Source: Chryseobacterium aurantiacum
GTDB lineage: Bacteria; Bacteroidota; Bacteroidia; Flavobacteriales; Weeksellaceae
NCBI RefSeq assembly: GCF_003020585.1
Contig: NZ_PXUE01000003.1
Location: 1-64,000, forward strand
Direction of reading: 5' to 3'
Length of the DNA: 64,000 bases
Shown here: positions 48,006 to 56,892 of the stretch, one piece after another
How the letters are laid out: each line of letters begins with the position of its first letter
Numbering within the stretch: the first letter of the stretch is position 1
The notes under the pieces: generated by a model
Seen by the model: the letters and a program-made list of their open reading frames with translations, nothing else
What the model was told of the DNA's origin: nothing
Database searches by the model: none
Position numbers and translations under genes: made by a program

Positions 48006-49491
48006 AATAGCGAACTAGTATCTGGTTATCCAGACGGTTAACTTCTACATCTTTTACTTTCATATCCTTGTTAAAGTAGGACATTTGCGAAAAATCATAA
48101 TCGTAGTATTTTAAGTTGGGAATCTGTCTGTAGATCTTATTATTGACCGGTTCAAATGAAGCCATTGCAAAGCCCCACTCTCCAAACGACGGAACATAGG
48201 TGTGATACGCGGAGGTAAACGGAAATATCTGATTGATTGTTTTCTCTATACACCAGAAAGATTTTGGTGCAAAATAGGGAGAAGTAGTTTGTACTACAAT
48301 CTTTGTCTCCGGAGTGGTTATTCTTTCAAGTTCTTTATAAAACTGCAGAGAATAGAGTTTTCCCAAACTATAATTGGATGGATCCGGAAAGTCAATGATA
48401 ATGACATCAAATTTCTTTTTATTCTCCTTTACCCAAATATAGGCATCCTTGTTAATAACTTCCACTTTAGGGCTGGATAGGGAGTTTTGGTTCAGCTTAC
48501 GCATGGTCTCATTGGTTTTGAAAAACTGGGTCATATCACCATCAAGATCTACAAGGGTAACTTTATTCACCTCTTTATATTTCAGTACTTCACGAACAGC
48601 AAAGCCATCACCACCTCCAAGAATCAGAACGTTATTAATATTTTTGGCCATAGACATTGCAGGATGCACCAATGCTTCATGATAACGATATTCATCTGTG
48701 GATGAGAACTGCAAGTTATTATTGAGATAAAGCCTGAACTCCCGGTTATTTCTTGTTAGAACAATTCTTTGATAGGGAGAACTTTTTGTATAGACTATAT
48801 TCTCTCCATATAATTTTTCTTCTGAGTAGGACAAAATCTTATCTGAAAATATGAAAAGTCCCAAAAGGAATACAAAAGCTCCAATTGATTTTACCTTTAG
48901 AGAGATTGGTTTTGAAAGTTCTTTGGTAAGATAAAAACACAGGAATATCGCAATGGAGATATTAATCAAGCCAAAGAATAATGGGGTTTTTACAATTCCA
49001 AGGTTAGGAATTAATACCAAAGGAAAAAGAATGGACGCGAGTAAGGCTCCAATATAGTCGAAAGCAAAAACATTGGATACTAAATCTTTAAACTGAACCC
49101 TATCTTTCAAAATATTCATTAAAAGCGGAATCTCCACTCCTACCAAAGATCCTGTAAAAAATACAAAGAGGTACAGAACGGCTTCAAAATGGGCTAATGT
49201 ATTGAAGAGGATGAATAGTACCACGGAACTTATTCCTCCAACAATTCCTACCAGAATTTCAATTTCTACAAATTTATCTATTAAGTTTCCTTTGATAAAT
49301 TTTGCAAAATAGGAACCCACCCCCATTGAAAACAGATATACTCCGATGATAAAGGAAAACTGCTTTACAGAATCCCCTAAAAGATAGCTCGCCAAGGCTC
49401 CGGCCACCAATTCATAAATCAATCCACATGTAGCAATGACAAATACTGAAAACAATAAAAGCAGCTCAAGAGGAATCCTCTTCTTATCCAT
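47977..49491 (-). CDS. Membrane-anchored spermidine-synthase-like protein
   Basis: 504 residues. About seven membrane segments in the N-terminal half (LLLLFSVFVIATCGLIYELV and more) are followed by an aminopropyltransferase-type domain (about 235-480): SPYQRIVLTR, LQFSSTDEYRYHEALVHP, LILGGGDGFAVREVL, then IIIDFPDPSNYSLGKLYS. These are the SAM/decarboxy-SAM site motifs of spermidine synthase. Decarboxy-SAM from SpeD encoded upstream is the likely donor. The acceptor, perhaps a membrane lipid or periplasmic amine, is unknown. Overlaps DUF350 by 8 bp. Confidence 0.9.
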   Translation of the reverse strand: MDKKRIPLELLLLFSVFVIATCGLIYELVAGALASYLLGDSVKQFSFIIGVYLFSMGVGSYFAKFIKGNLIDKFVEIEILVGIVGGISSVVLFILFNTLAHFEAVLYLFVFFTGSLVGVEIPLLMNILKDRVQFKDLVSNVFAFDYIGALLASILFPLVLIPNLGIVKTPLFFGLINISIAIFLCFYLTKELSKPISLKVKSIGAFVFLLGLFIFSDKILSYSEEKLYGENIVYTKSSPYQRIVLTRNNREFRLYLNNNLQFSSTDEYRYHEALVHPAMSMAKNINNVLILGGGDGFAVREVLKYKEVNKVTLVDLDGDMTQFFKTNETMRKLNQNSLSSPKVEVINKDAYIWVKENKKKFDVIIIDFPDPSNYSLGKLYSLQFYKELERITTPETKIVVQTTSPYFAPKSFWCIEKTINQIFPFTSAYHTYVPSFGEWGFAMASFEPVNNKIYRQIPNLKYYDYDFSQMSYFNKDMKVKDVEVNRLDNQILVRYFDEEWGKVQ

Positions 49492-49699
49492 GAATTGCAG
49501 CGCTTATAATCATTGAAATACCGATGATAAAGGCTCCAAAAACAATAGCCAGTGCTATATTTTTATTTTGGGCAATCTCATGCCATGTTTTCTCAGGAGT
49601 TAGTTTCTCGATGATGAAATAGCATAACAGCAAAATGGCAATTCCTAAGAATGAATAAAGAACTGAATTGAATATTGGTAATAGATTAATGTTGTCCAT
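49484..49699 (-). CDS. DUF350 membrane protein
   Basis: 71 residues with two membrane segments (about 14-31 and 46-66). Typical DUF350 pattern: SFLGIAILLLCYFIIEKLTP and AIVFGAFIIGISMIISAAIHG. DUF350 (YjfL-like) proteins recur with DUF4178 and polyamine genes in envelope-stress gene clusters. Molecular function unknown. Confidence 0.88.
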   Translation of the reverse strand: MDNINLLPIFNSVLYSFLGIAILLLCYFIIEKLTPEKTWHEIAQNKNIALAIVFGAFIIGISMIISAAIHG

Positions 49700-49710
49700 A
49701 GTTATATTTT

Positions 49711-49902
49711 TTATTTGTGATAGTATCTGTAAAATCCTGCTCTGGAGTGGCTTCTTGTGGTTCCGTCACGGTAGTTTTCCGTTTTGGCACAGTCACAGAA
49801 TTGATTTCCTGTAAAAGTCAGGTACACAAACCAGCCCAGGAATAACCCTCCAATGGCAAACAATTGCCAATTATTTCTGATATAATTGATGATTCTTTCC
49901 AT
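49711..49902 (-). CDS. Small single-pass membrane protein, unknown
   Basis: 63 residues. One membrane segment (LFAIGGLFLGWFVYLTF, about 14-30) and a polar tail with Cys-x-Cys (FCDCAKTENYRDG). No family recognised. Tight spacing (2 bp from DUF4178, 11 bp to DUF350) and the conserved order support it being real. Confidence 0.7.
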   Translation of the reverse strand: MERIINYIRNNWQLFAIGGLFLGWFVYLTFTGNQFCDCAKTENYRDGTTRSHSRAGFYRYYHK

Positions 49903-49904
49903 GA

Positions 49905-51368
49905 TTAATTAACGGGATAAGGTGAGTTGGAACTGTTACTCCATTTGTTTCCTTCAAAAATGCGTCGAGCCAAATAGCTCAATCCGGCAAATATCAATAA
50001 GCAGACAAGTACAATCCCAAAGTTCCAGAACGAAACAGGGAGCCATGTGGCTTTGATCTTTACGGTAGCATTTTGTTCACTATTGCTTGGATAGCCATAA
50101 TTTGGTACCATATTAACAAGGATAGAATCTAGCTTACCAAGCTCTTTTAAATTATTTTGAAGACCGGTTTTTAATAGAATATCATTTTCCAGTGCGACTC
50201 TGTCTGTATAGGTACTGATGCTTTTGTCTTTATCATTTTGCATAAAGAAAGCTCCGGTTTCATTTTGAATGATTGAGAAATCCCCATTTTCCGGCCGGTA
50301 ACCTGATTTGAAAGGATCTGCTACTCCTCCTTCTTTTTCCGCTGATATTAAAAAATGGTATGTTCCCTGAGGAATACCGCATATATTAAAATCTTCCGTC
50401 TGGCTTCCCTCACTCCAGCTTTCTCCACCTTCAAATCCGGAGTATTTTTCAATATCCTTGGTAGCGTAGATTACTTCATTGGTTTTCTCATTAACGAGAC
50501 CTATCCCTACATTTGCCCAGGAGTTATTCACCTCAGAAAAAAGATGAATTTTTAAGGGTGCCGAACCGCCAGAAAAGCTGAAGCTTTTGCTCACCAGTTC
50601 TTTATCATTTACATCTGCAAAGTTTATATTTTGTTCAAAAACAGTCTGATTGTTTCTTGAAGTGACTACATACAATTGCAGCAGGCATATCAGCAATGCC
50701 GTAATTGCCATAATATTGATACATTGCCTTACATTATAAGGAAAGGGTTGAACAATTCCTATTCCTGAGCTATAGGGCATATTTTTTAGGCCAAAGGCTT
50801 TTCTTATCTGGGATTTCGAAATATGATTCCCTTTAAAGAACTGTGATGAATTTCCGTACTGCTCCCGAGAGATCATTTCTGCGCCATTCACATATTCTTT
50901 ATAATTAACGAGTCCAAAATTCAGTTTATCTTCAAAATACCCTGCAGCGGCGTAGGTTGTACATGGTGTGGTTTCGTACCATCTGTATTTACGTCCGTCC
51001 AATTCAGCATGAAACTTAGATTCTTTAAAGGCAACTTCCAATTGTCGAAGAAAAACCCAGTGCCCATCACTTTCACTTAGATAAGCATTATTTCCGGTTT
51101 GATCTTTCAATGCATATTCACGCCAAAAGGTATCCGAACCGTATTTTTTAATGACAATATTAATCACCCAATAATCTGTACCATAGAGCGTTCCCTTACG
51201 CCCTACTTCCAAAACAACGTTTTCTACAGGCTTTTTAATATTTTTCTTCTGGGTAATATTTTTTACTCCAATAAGGGTATTACAATGACTGCAGATAAAT
51301 TCTTCAATGGCAAAATCAATGGCCATATCATTATTATTGGTTCGGCAAATGGGACAAATGTGATCCAT
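49905..51368 (-). CDS. DUF4178 domain-containing membrane protein with zinc ribbon
   Basis: 487 residues. N-terminal zinc ribbon with C5, C8, C26 and C29 (CPIC...CSHC). Then DUF4178 (about 50-200: GRKGTLYGTDYWVINIVI, REYALKDQTGNNAYLSESDG, RKYRWYETTP). A membrane segment at about 213-232 leads to an extracytoplasmic part, and a second at about 452-472 is near the C-terminus. DUF4178 proteins commonly accompany DUF350 and SpeD/spermidine-synthase genes. Function unknown. 2 bp gaps on both sides. Confidence 0.88.
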   Translation of the reverse strand: MDHICPICRTNNNDMAIDFAIEEFICSHCNTLIGVKNITQKKNIKKPVENVVLEVGRKGTLYGTDYWVINIVIKKYGSDTFWREYALKDQTGNNAYLSESDGHWVFLRQLEVAFKESKFHAELDGRKYRWYETTPCTTYAAAGYFEDKLNFGLVNYKEYVNGAEMISREQYGNSSQFFKGNHISKSQIRKAFGLKNMPYSSGIGIVQPFPYNVRQCINIMAITALLICLLQLYVVTSRNNQTVFEQNINFADVNDKELVSKSFSFSGGSAPLKIHLFSEVNNSWANVGIGLVNEKTNEVIYATKDIEKYSGFEGGESWSEGSQTEDFNICGIPQGTYHFLISAEKEGGVADPFKSGYRPENGDFSIIQNETGAFFMQNDKDKSISTYTDRVALENDILLKTGLQNNLKELGKLDSILVNMVPNYGYPSNSEQNATVKIKATWLPVSFWNFGIVLVCLLIFAGLSYLARRIFEGNKWSNSSNSPYPVN

Positions 51369-51370
51369 TT

Positions 51371-51730
51371 TTATCTGTAAATTTTGTGTTTTTGAATGGT
51401 ATTAGCTTTAAAATATTGAACCACTTCATCAGCTATCTGTTCTACTTTTTCTGTATTGTCCTGAGTATAATTACATAGGAATACATCAAAAGTAAGCTGC
51501 TTAAACTCCGGCCACGTATGAATACAAAGATGGGACTCTTTAAGACAAACTGCCGAGGTGAAGCTTTGATTTTCAAAAATATGGTTAGTAATCCCTACTA
51601 TTTCTACTTCTTTTGTTTTCAGAATATCTTCTGTGAATGCAAGAAATCTCTTGCTGTCTAATAACAAATCTTCTGACTCTGTTTCCAAAGTCAGAAGAAT
51701 ATGTAAACCTTTATTTGATAATGGGTTCAA
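51371..51730 (-). CDS. speD: S-adenosylmethionine decarboxylase proenzyme
   Basis: 119 residues, the small prokaryotic class. Self-cleaves at Glu-Ser in KESHLCIHTWPE (S66), giving the pyruvoyl group; H71 and C86 (FLCNY) match the other catalytic residues. Produces decarboxy-SAM, the aminopropyl donor. Here it is followed 2 bp later by DUF4178 and later by the membrane spermidine-synthase-like gene. 20 bp downstream of the CtlX-like gene. Confidence 0.95.
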   Translation of the reverse strand: MNPLSNKGLHILLTLETESEDLLLDSKRFLAFTEDILKTKEVEIVGITNHIFENQSFTSAVCLKESHLCIHTWPEFKQLTFDVFLCNYTQDNTEKVEQIADEVVQYFKANTIQKHKIYR

Positions 51731-51750
51731 TTAATTTTTTCGTAAATATA

Positions 51751-52674
51751 TTATTTTTTTGGAAGAAAAACCTCGGCAAGCATGCATCTTGCACTTCCGC
51801 CTCCATTTACTTCTATGGTATTAAGATCTGAGTAAATAATCTCACAGTACTTTTCAATAGCGGCAACCTGTTCTGGTGTTAAAGACTGGTAAGCGGTCTG
51901 GCTCATCACCAAAAACTTTTCACCATCTTTATTTTGTACCTGAAGCATATTTCCTGCAAACTGCTGCATCTGCTCTTCTGAAATTTCAATGATTTCTTTT
52001 CCGGAATTTTTGATGGTTTCAATTACCTTTTCTCTTTCCAGCTCATCATCAATACAATCAAGACAAATAACAACAAATTGATCTGCCACACACATCATAA
52101 CGTTGGTATGATAGATAGGAAGTCTTTCTGTACCCACAGTCTGGTAGGAATGGAAAACGATGGGTGTAAAACCATATTTTTCGCAAAATTCTCTGAACAG
52201 ATTTTCATCTAGCCTCAAAGAAACAGAACCATAGGCAATTTTCTTGTCGTGGTCGAAGATCATACTTCCTGTTCCCTCCAGGAAGTGTCCTTGTGTTTCA
52301 GGAAAGGACCAATCATCTATTTCAGCAACTTCGAATCCCTGTTCTTTGATATTTTCAATAATATCATCTCTTCTTTCCACTCTTCTGTTGGACGCGAACA
52401 TAGGATATAGAACTACTTTTCCATCATTATGAAAGCTTACCCAGTTATTTGGGAAAATAGAATCTGGTGTATGGGGATCCAATGTATCTTTTATGGTAAT
52501 TACATTGATGCCTTTACCTCTAAGTTTTCCAACAAAAGTATTGAACTCTGCCAATGCCTTTGACTGTATATCGGAACCTGTTTGTTCTACCTGAAAATAA
52601 TTATTTTTCGCAGTTTCTGCATTATAACCGAATGCAATCGGTTCTATCATTAATACGGTATCTGTTGTCTGCAT
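51751..52674 (-). CDS. Arginine deiminase-related hydrolase, CtlX-like
   Basis: 307 residues from MQTTDTVLMIEPIAFGYN; an in-frame start 17 codons earlier is rejected because it lies in low-complexity sequence. Family pattern of the guanidine-modifying hydrolases: the N-terminal VLMIEP...NAETAKNNYFQ, LEGTGSMIFDH with the catalytic acid region, and the C-terminal nucleophile Cys in GGSARCMLAE. Called CtlX (citrulline hydrolase-like) because of this start and end; arginine or another ureido/guanidino compound is the alternative substrate. Confidence 0.85.
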   Translation of the reverse strand: MQTTDTVLMIEPIAFGYNAETAKNNYFQVEQTGSDIQSKALAEFNTFVGKLRGKGINVITIKDTLDPHTPDSIFPNNWVSFHNDGKVVLYPMFASNRRVERRDDIIENIKEQGFEVAEIDDWSFPETQGHFLEGTGSMIFDHDKKIAYGSVSLRLDENLFREFCEKYGFTPIVFHSYQTVGTERLPIYHTNVMMCVADQFVVICLDCIDDELEREKVIETIKNSGKEIIEISEEQMQQFAGNMLQVQNKDGEKFLVMSQTAYQSLTPEQVAAIEKYCEIIYSDLNTIEVNGGGSARCMLAEVFLPKK

Positions 52675-52730
52675 GTTTTTTTTAGTTTGAGGGTGTTTGT
52701 GTATGAGTGTTTGGGAGTATATCAATGTGG

Positions 52731-53138
52731 CTATACATTCTTATTCTCTTTATTGAGTGATGAAAATGAACACCATTTTTCTGACTGACTCATCATATTG
52801 ATTAACATCCCTATTATTTGGTTATACTGATTATGCAAGTTATTATATTGATCTTCATTTATGTAGCTGCAGGCATAAGCAAATTGAAGCCATGTTTGGG
52901 TTTCTCTTGCTTCCCCTTCTGCGTCTGTAAGCTTAGCAATAAAGGATTTCTCATATCTCCTTTTTCCCCAGGCTTCACTAATGTTTGCAGTTACAGATCT
53001 TGATGATCTTCTTATTTGATCTGTAAGAGAGTAAAGTTCTTCTTTTGGAAAAGACTTTGAGAGTTCATAAATATACTGTGCTGTCTGAAAAGATTTTTGA
53101 AAAACTTTTAAATCCTGATGAAATTTAATTGTTGACAT
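52731..53138 (-). CDS. Four-helix-bundle protein of the 23S rRNA IVP family, second copy
   Basis: 135 residues. Family blocks: LKVFQKSFQTAQYIYELSKS, FPKEELYSLTDQIRRSSRSV and TANISEAWGKRRY, closely resembling the copy at 11137-11529. Role unknown. It lies between two guanidine-modifying hydrolase genes and is flanked by low-complexity, direct-repeat-rich intergenic sequence, as if it were inserted. Confidence 0.88.
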   Translation of the reverse strand: MSTIKFHQDLKVFQKSFQTAQYIYELSKSFPKEELYSLTDQIRRSSRSVTANISEAWGKRRYEKSFIAKLTDAEGEARETQTWLQFAYACSYINEDQYNNLHNQYNQIIGMLINMMSQSEKWCSFSSLNKENKNV

Positions 53139-53187
53139 CGTTCAATTATTTAAGGTTAAAAATCACTTCCTCTTACAACTTTACTAC

Positions 53188-53241
53188 TTACTCCAAAACT
53201 CTCTCACTCTATTACTCTATTACTCTACAACTCAATTACTC
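53188..53241. repeat. Low-complexity CTCTATTACT-type direct repeat tract
   Basis: CTCTATTACTCTATTACTCT and related degenerate 9-10 bp units (CTATTACT, CAATTACTC, CTCCAAAACTCTCTCAC) run from about 53190 to the end of the adjacent gene, whose stop codon (53236-53238) lies inside the tract. A related G/T-rich bit (GAGTGTTTGGGAGT) appears on the other side of the four-helix-bundle gene at about 52700. Confidence 0.55.
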
Positions 53242-54150
53242 CCTAACAAGTGGCATTGTAGAACATCTCAACAAACCTCCCATTTTAGAGATTTCTCTGT
53301 AAGGAATTTCTTCTACTGTCATTCCCCATTCGTTTCTTAAATGATTGTTCATTCTGGTAAATGTTTTGTCCGAAACAACTATTTCAGGAGATATAGAAAA
53401 GATATTCGGGAACATTTCAAACATTTCTTCATCATTGATGTGGAAGCAGTTTTCTTCACCGAAAATATCGATGATTAAACGATAATCGCTTTCGTCAACA
53501 AATCCGTTTTTATAAATGATACATTTATCTTCTCCTATTGGGTTGAAAGTACAATCAAGGTGTAGGATTCCCTCAAATGGGATTTTATCATTTTTCTTTA
53601 ATTCAAGATCAATAATTCTTTTCTTGGGAAAGTATTCTTTTAAGATTTCAATGGCATATTCGTTGGTTCTTGCCGTTTTATAGTTTCTGTAATCTTCACT
53701 GAAGCAAGTTCCTATGAATAGAAAGTCATTCCATACAATTACATCACCTCCTTCAATATGGGCTGTTTCCGGAAGGTTGATGATTTTTCTCCAAGCAACT
53801 TTTTCAAAAACACTCTTGTATGCTTCCTGCTCATCTGCTCTATCTGCAATTACATTAGAAATAATCATCTTGTCATCAATAACAAAGGCTACATCTCTTG
53901 AAAAAACCTGATTGTAGTCTTCGATGATGCTTGGACGCAGTACTTCTACGTCATACTTTTTTAAGACCGCTTCAAAAGCGTTCATTTCGTTAATGATATC
54001 CTGTTCTTTAGGATATATATTGTGTTCGATTGAGTAATATGACTTGGCGTCATAACTTTCCTCTAGCGTGGGAACCGGTCCCAATGAATTAGGCTGGCCT
54101 AGAACTACTGACTTCAGCCTACCCGTTTCGTTTTTAATGTTTAGTCTCAT
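53236..54150 (-). CDS. Arginine deiminase/amidinotransferase family hydrolase
   Basis: 304 residues. Guanidino-group-modifying enzyme: N-terminal GRLKSVVLGQPNSLGPVPT, FSRDVAFVIDDKMIISN, AHIEGGDVIVW, HLDCTFNPIG with the catalytic His, and the C-terminal nucleophile Cys in LLRCSTMPLVRE. Dimethylarginine dimethylaminohydrolase-like or arginine deiminase; the exact substrate is open. TATATTTG at 54177-54170 on this strand is a good -7 box, 20 bp before the start. Confidence 0.88.
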   Translation of the reverse strand: MRLNIKNETGRLKSVVLGQPNSLGPVPTLEESYDAKSYYSIEHNIYPKEQDIINEMNAFEAVLKKYDVEVLRPSIIEDYNQVFSRDVAFVIDDKMIISNVIADRADEQEAYKSVFEKVAWRKIINLPETAHIEGGDVIVWNDFLFIGTCFSEDYRNYKTARTNEYAIEILKEYFPKKRIIDLELKKNDKIPFEGILHLDCTFNPIGEDKCIIYKNGFVDESDYRLIIDIFGEENCFHINDEEMFEMFPNIFSISPEIVVSDKTFTRMNNHLRNEWGMTVEEIPYREISKMGGLLRCSTMPLVRE

Positions 54151-54440
54151 AAAGATTCATGCAATACTACAAATATAAGTAAAGGTCTCTACCTATAAAA
54201 CTTTTGGAATATTTTATGCATTAAATTTGGTTTCCAAAATCACCCCTCTTCAACAAAATTTCCTTGTCTGTTTAGCTAACTGTAGTGAATTGCTCCAAAA
54301 ACATCTACAACTTACTATTTTCCATCTACATAAGTAGAAAAAAACAGATAATCATATTATTTAATTTCCTATATTAGTGATATAATTTTCGCGAAATTAT
54401 AAGTACTAAAACTTAACTATTAACATCAAAAAACAAAGTC
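54151..54440. other. Intergenic region between divergent genes
   Basis: AT-rich, no ORF. Holds the -7 box of the hydrolase (TATATTTG, 54177-54170 minus) and, on the plus strand, TAATTTTC at 54383-54390 (one mismatch to TAnnTTTG) upstream of the peptide gene. TCTAC-ATAA-GTAGA (54325-54338) is a small palindrome of uncertain meaning. Confidence 0.5.
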
Positions 54441-54605
54441 ATGAACAAGAACAATCCAGTGCTAAAGAATGCACAAAAATTAGGAAGAGAGCAACAAAAA
54501 TCACTTATGGGAGGTGCTCCAATTTCAACAGGAAGAAGATGTTGTGAATGGGACCAGAACGGAAAATGCTATATCTGGACATGTGACAGATGCCAATGTC
54601 CTTAA
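54441..54605 (+). CDS. Double-glycine leader peptide with six-cysteine core (bacteriocin-like)
   Basis: 54 codons. The leader (1-25) reads NPVLKNAQKLGREQQKSLMG up to GG at 24-25, the pattern of peptides cleaved and exported by peptidase-containing ABC transporters. The core of 29 residues (26-54) begins APISTGRR and holds six Cys (C34, C35, C43, C48, C51, C53) within 20 residues, plus two Trp. A strong terminator follows 7 bp after the stop, so it is a short single-gene transcript. Role, such as a secreted toxin or signal, is inferred only. Confidence 0.75.
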   Translation: MNKNNPVLKNAQKLGREQQKSLMGGAPISTGRRCCEWDQNGKCYIWTCDRCQCP

Positions 54606-54612
54606 ATATAAG

Positions 54613-54634
54613 AACCTGCTTTTTTAAGCAGGTT
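54613..54634 (+). terminator. Terminator of the peptide gene
   Basis: AACCTGCTT (54613-54621), loop TTTT, AAGCAGGTT (54626-54634), then TTTTT. It also lies at the end of the convergent receptor gene. Confidence 0.9.
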
Positions 54635-54637
54635 TTT

Positions 54638-56812
54638 TTATCTGGTTCTGTTTTCTTCTTCTGTCTTCTGAATTTCTTTAGCCTGATATTTTGAGCTTCC
54701 AAAATGATAACTCAATGAAATTAACAGCCTGCTACTATCCCACCAATGGGTAAACCTATTATCCATAATCTGTTTATGTCTGAATTCTAAACGTTGATCG
54801 TAAGAATCAAAAATATTACTGTACCCAAGCTTAGTACTCAGTTTATTATCCAACCATGATTTTTGAACAGATAAATCTACAGTATAACGCGGCCTGATAA
54901 TATAAAGACTGTTTCCTGTTTTGGATTCATAATTTGCAAACACATTAATAGTATATCCTTTGGGTAAAGTAAAGACTTGATTTACTCTTATCTCGTAATT
55001 ATAAATTTTCAATGCAAAAACATCATTAAGATAGGGTCGGAATTCATAGTTGTAATATCCTGCAAACTGACTGGTGATATTCCACCACTTTGTTAATTTT
55101 ACAGGGAAGCTTGTCTCAAGGGAAGCAAAATTTCTATAAGGAAGATTGGTCCCTAAATATTCAAGAACATTGGTTTCAGGATTGTACAAAGGATAACGGG
55201 TCATAACATCTTTTTCTTTTCCAATGGTGAAACTGGTCACCCAGTTTTTGTACCGATAGGCTGTTTTAATTTGAGTGGTAAAAGAGGGTAACAAATAAGG
55301 ATTTCCTATCCAGTAGTTCAATGGGCTGAAATAAAACCGAAAGGGGTTAAGTTGTGAGAAAACAGGTCTTGTTATTTTTCTGCTATAGGAAAAAGACAAT
55401 TCATTAGATTTATTAAAAGAATAGCTTGCACTAAAAGAGGGCAGCCATTCAAGATAATTTCTTGAAATAACGGAACCCACAACAGCTGCATCTGAAATAC
55501 TTTGTGTATTTTCAGCTCTTATCCCTGCATTGATCTGAAGCTTTTCAAACCTTTGTCTATACGCTAGATAACCTGCCATTATTTTTTCTTTGTAAATGAA
55601 AAGATTACTTCTTGTAGCATCAAAAACAAACTGTTTGTTTACTGACAAAGTATCATATCTGATATTATTATTGGTAACCGATTGACTATATTTAAAGCCA
55701 GCCTCTATAGTGGCACTTCCTATTTTCTGAGAGGAATCTACCTGTCCTGTATAAATATCAATTTTATTAAACAGATCAGACTTCCAGTAGGATAATATTT
55801 CAGAAGAAGATTTATTCTTATTAATGAAGTCATCCTGCTGCTTATTTTTCACAGAAAGATAATTCCCCAAGAAGCTCAATTTAAAATTTTTATTTTGAAA
55901 AGAATAGTCAGTGGTAATGCCATAATTATTCTGTGAATAATCTATTGGATTTTCACTTTCAGTATTAAATATAAGTTGATTTTCATTTTTATCAGTAGTA
56001 TATAATGAGCCTGAGCGTAAACGGTCATTTTCCCTGAAATTGCCCCTTAAATTTAAGCTTACCCGATGCTTATCATTCAGTCTGACATCTGCCCCTGCCT
56101 GAATATTAAAAAATTTTCCGTGATCTTTCTGATAGGTAGCCGTTCCCATGACATTGGTATTGGCTAACCTTTGCAGTGCATTATAACGATAGGTAGAAAT
56201 TCCATCATTATACCCTGCTTGTAGGATATAAGCAACTTTTTCCGTATTGTTTGTTAAATTCAAGGAATTCTCTCGTGAACTGAATTTGTTTATATATAGA
56301 TTTCCATTATAGCTTCCTTTCCAGCCAAGATTGGTATTTTTTTTAAGCTTAATATCAATAATTCCTTTAAATTCTGCATCATACTTTGAAGACGGATTGG
56401 TATTGACTTCTATGGACTCTACCATTTCAGGTGACAAAGACCGTAAATAGGCCTGCAACTCCTGAGAACTCACCACAATAGGTTTTCCATCAATAAATAT
56501 CGCCGGTGCTATTCTTCCACCAATAAAAATTCCATCTTCCTGATCTACGGTAACTCCTGGTGTTCTTCTGAGGACTTCAAGAAGATGGGTAGAAGTTTTG
56601 AAGTCTTTATTACCGGAGACAGCCATCACGATGCTTCCGTCATTCAACTTCAGGTTTCTGGGTACAGCCTGAATCACCACTTCTGAAATATTTGTGGTTG
56701 TAGCTTTTGGGGCAATCAAAGAATCTGCTGTTTTTTCTTTTACAACGTTCTGAGCATTTCCAAAAAATGAGATAAATAATAGCAACAGAAGTAGCCATAG
56801 TTTAGTGGTCAT
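54638..56812 (-). CDS. Outer membrane beta-barrel family protein (TonB-dependent receptor-like)
   Basis: 724 residues. Signal peptide MTTKLWLLLLLLFISFFGNAQ. Plug-like domain (about 40-150: LLEVLRRTPGVTVDQEDGI, FIDGKPIVVSSQELQAYL, VNTNPSSKYDAEFKG) and OMP_b-brl_3 barrel ending LLISLSYHFGSSKYQ before a short polar tail. A separate lineage from the tandem pair at 38084-42617. It lies next to an AraC regulator and the Cys-rich peptide gene, so it could be an importer or receptor for a peptide; that is inference. Confidence 0.92.
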   Translation of the reverse strand: MTTKLWLLLLLLFISFFGNAQNVVKEKTADSLIAPKATTTNISEVVIQAVPRNLKLNDGSIVMAVSGNKDFKTSTHLLEVLRRTPGVTVDQEDGIFIGGRIAPAIFIDGKPIVVSSQELQAYLRSLSPEMVESIEVNTNPSSKYDAEFKGIIDIKLKKNTNLGWKGSYNGNLYINKFSSRENSLNLTNNTEKVAYILQAGYNDGISTYRYNALQRLANTNVMGTATYQKDHGKFFNIQAGADVRLNDKHRVSLNLRGNFRENDRLRSGSLYTTDKNENQLIFNTESENPIDYSQNNYGITTDYSFQNKNFKLSFLGNYLSVKNKQQDDFINKNKSSSEILSYWKSDLFNKIDIYTGQVDSSQKIGSATIEAGFKYSQSVTNNNIRYDTLSVNKQFVFDATRSNLFIYKEKIMAGYLAYRQRFEKLQINAGIRAENTQSISDAAVVGSVISRNYLEWLPSFSASYSFNKSNELSFSYSRKITRPVFSQLNPFRFYFSPLNYWIGNPYLLPSFTTQIKTAYRYKNWVTSFTIGKEKDVMTRYPLYNPETNVLEYLGTNLPYRNFASLETSFPVKLTKWWNITSQFAGYYNYEFRPYLNDVFALKIYNYEIRVNQVFTLPKGYTINVFANYESKTGNSLYIIRPRYTVDLSVQKSWLDNKLSTKLGYSNIFDSYDQRLEFRHKQIMDNRFTHWWDSSRLLISLSYHFGSSKYQAKEIQKTEEENRTR

Positions 56813-56892
56813 AAATTTTATATTTTATGAAACCAAAAGTATTAGCTTACCAAAGAAAATAGGTTTTGAAGTTAAAATTCCGCAGTACGAAA

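Noticed and set aside
54505..54702. 65-codon frame antisense to the six-cysteine peptide
   Set aside because: It overlaps the terminator and the 3' end of the receptor gene. It has a Lys-rich nonsense composition and no start context.
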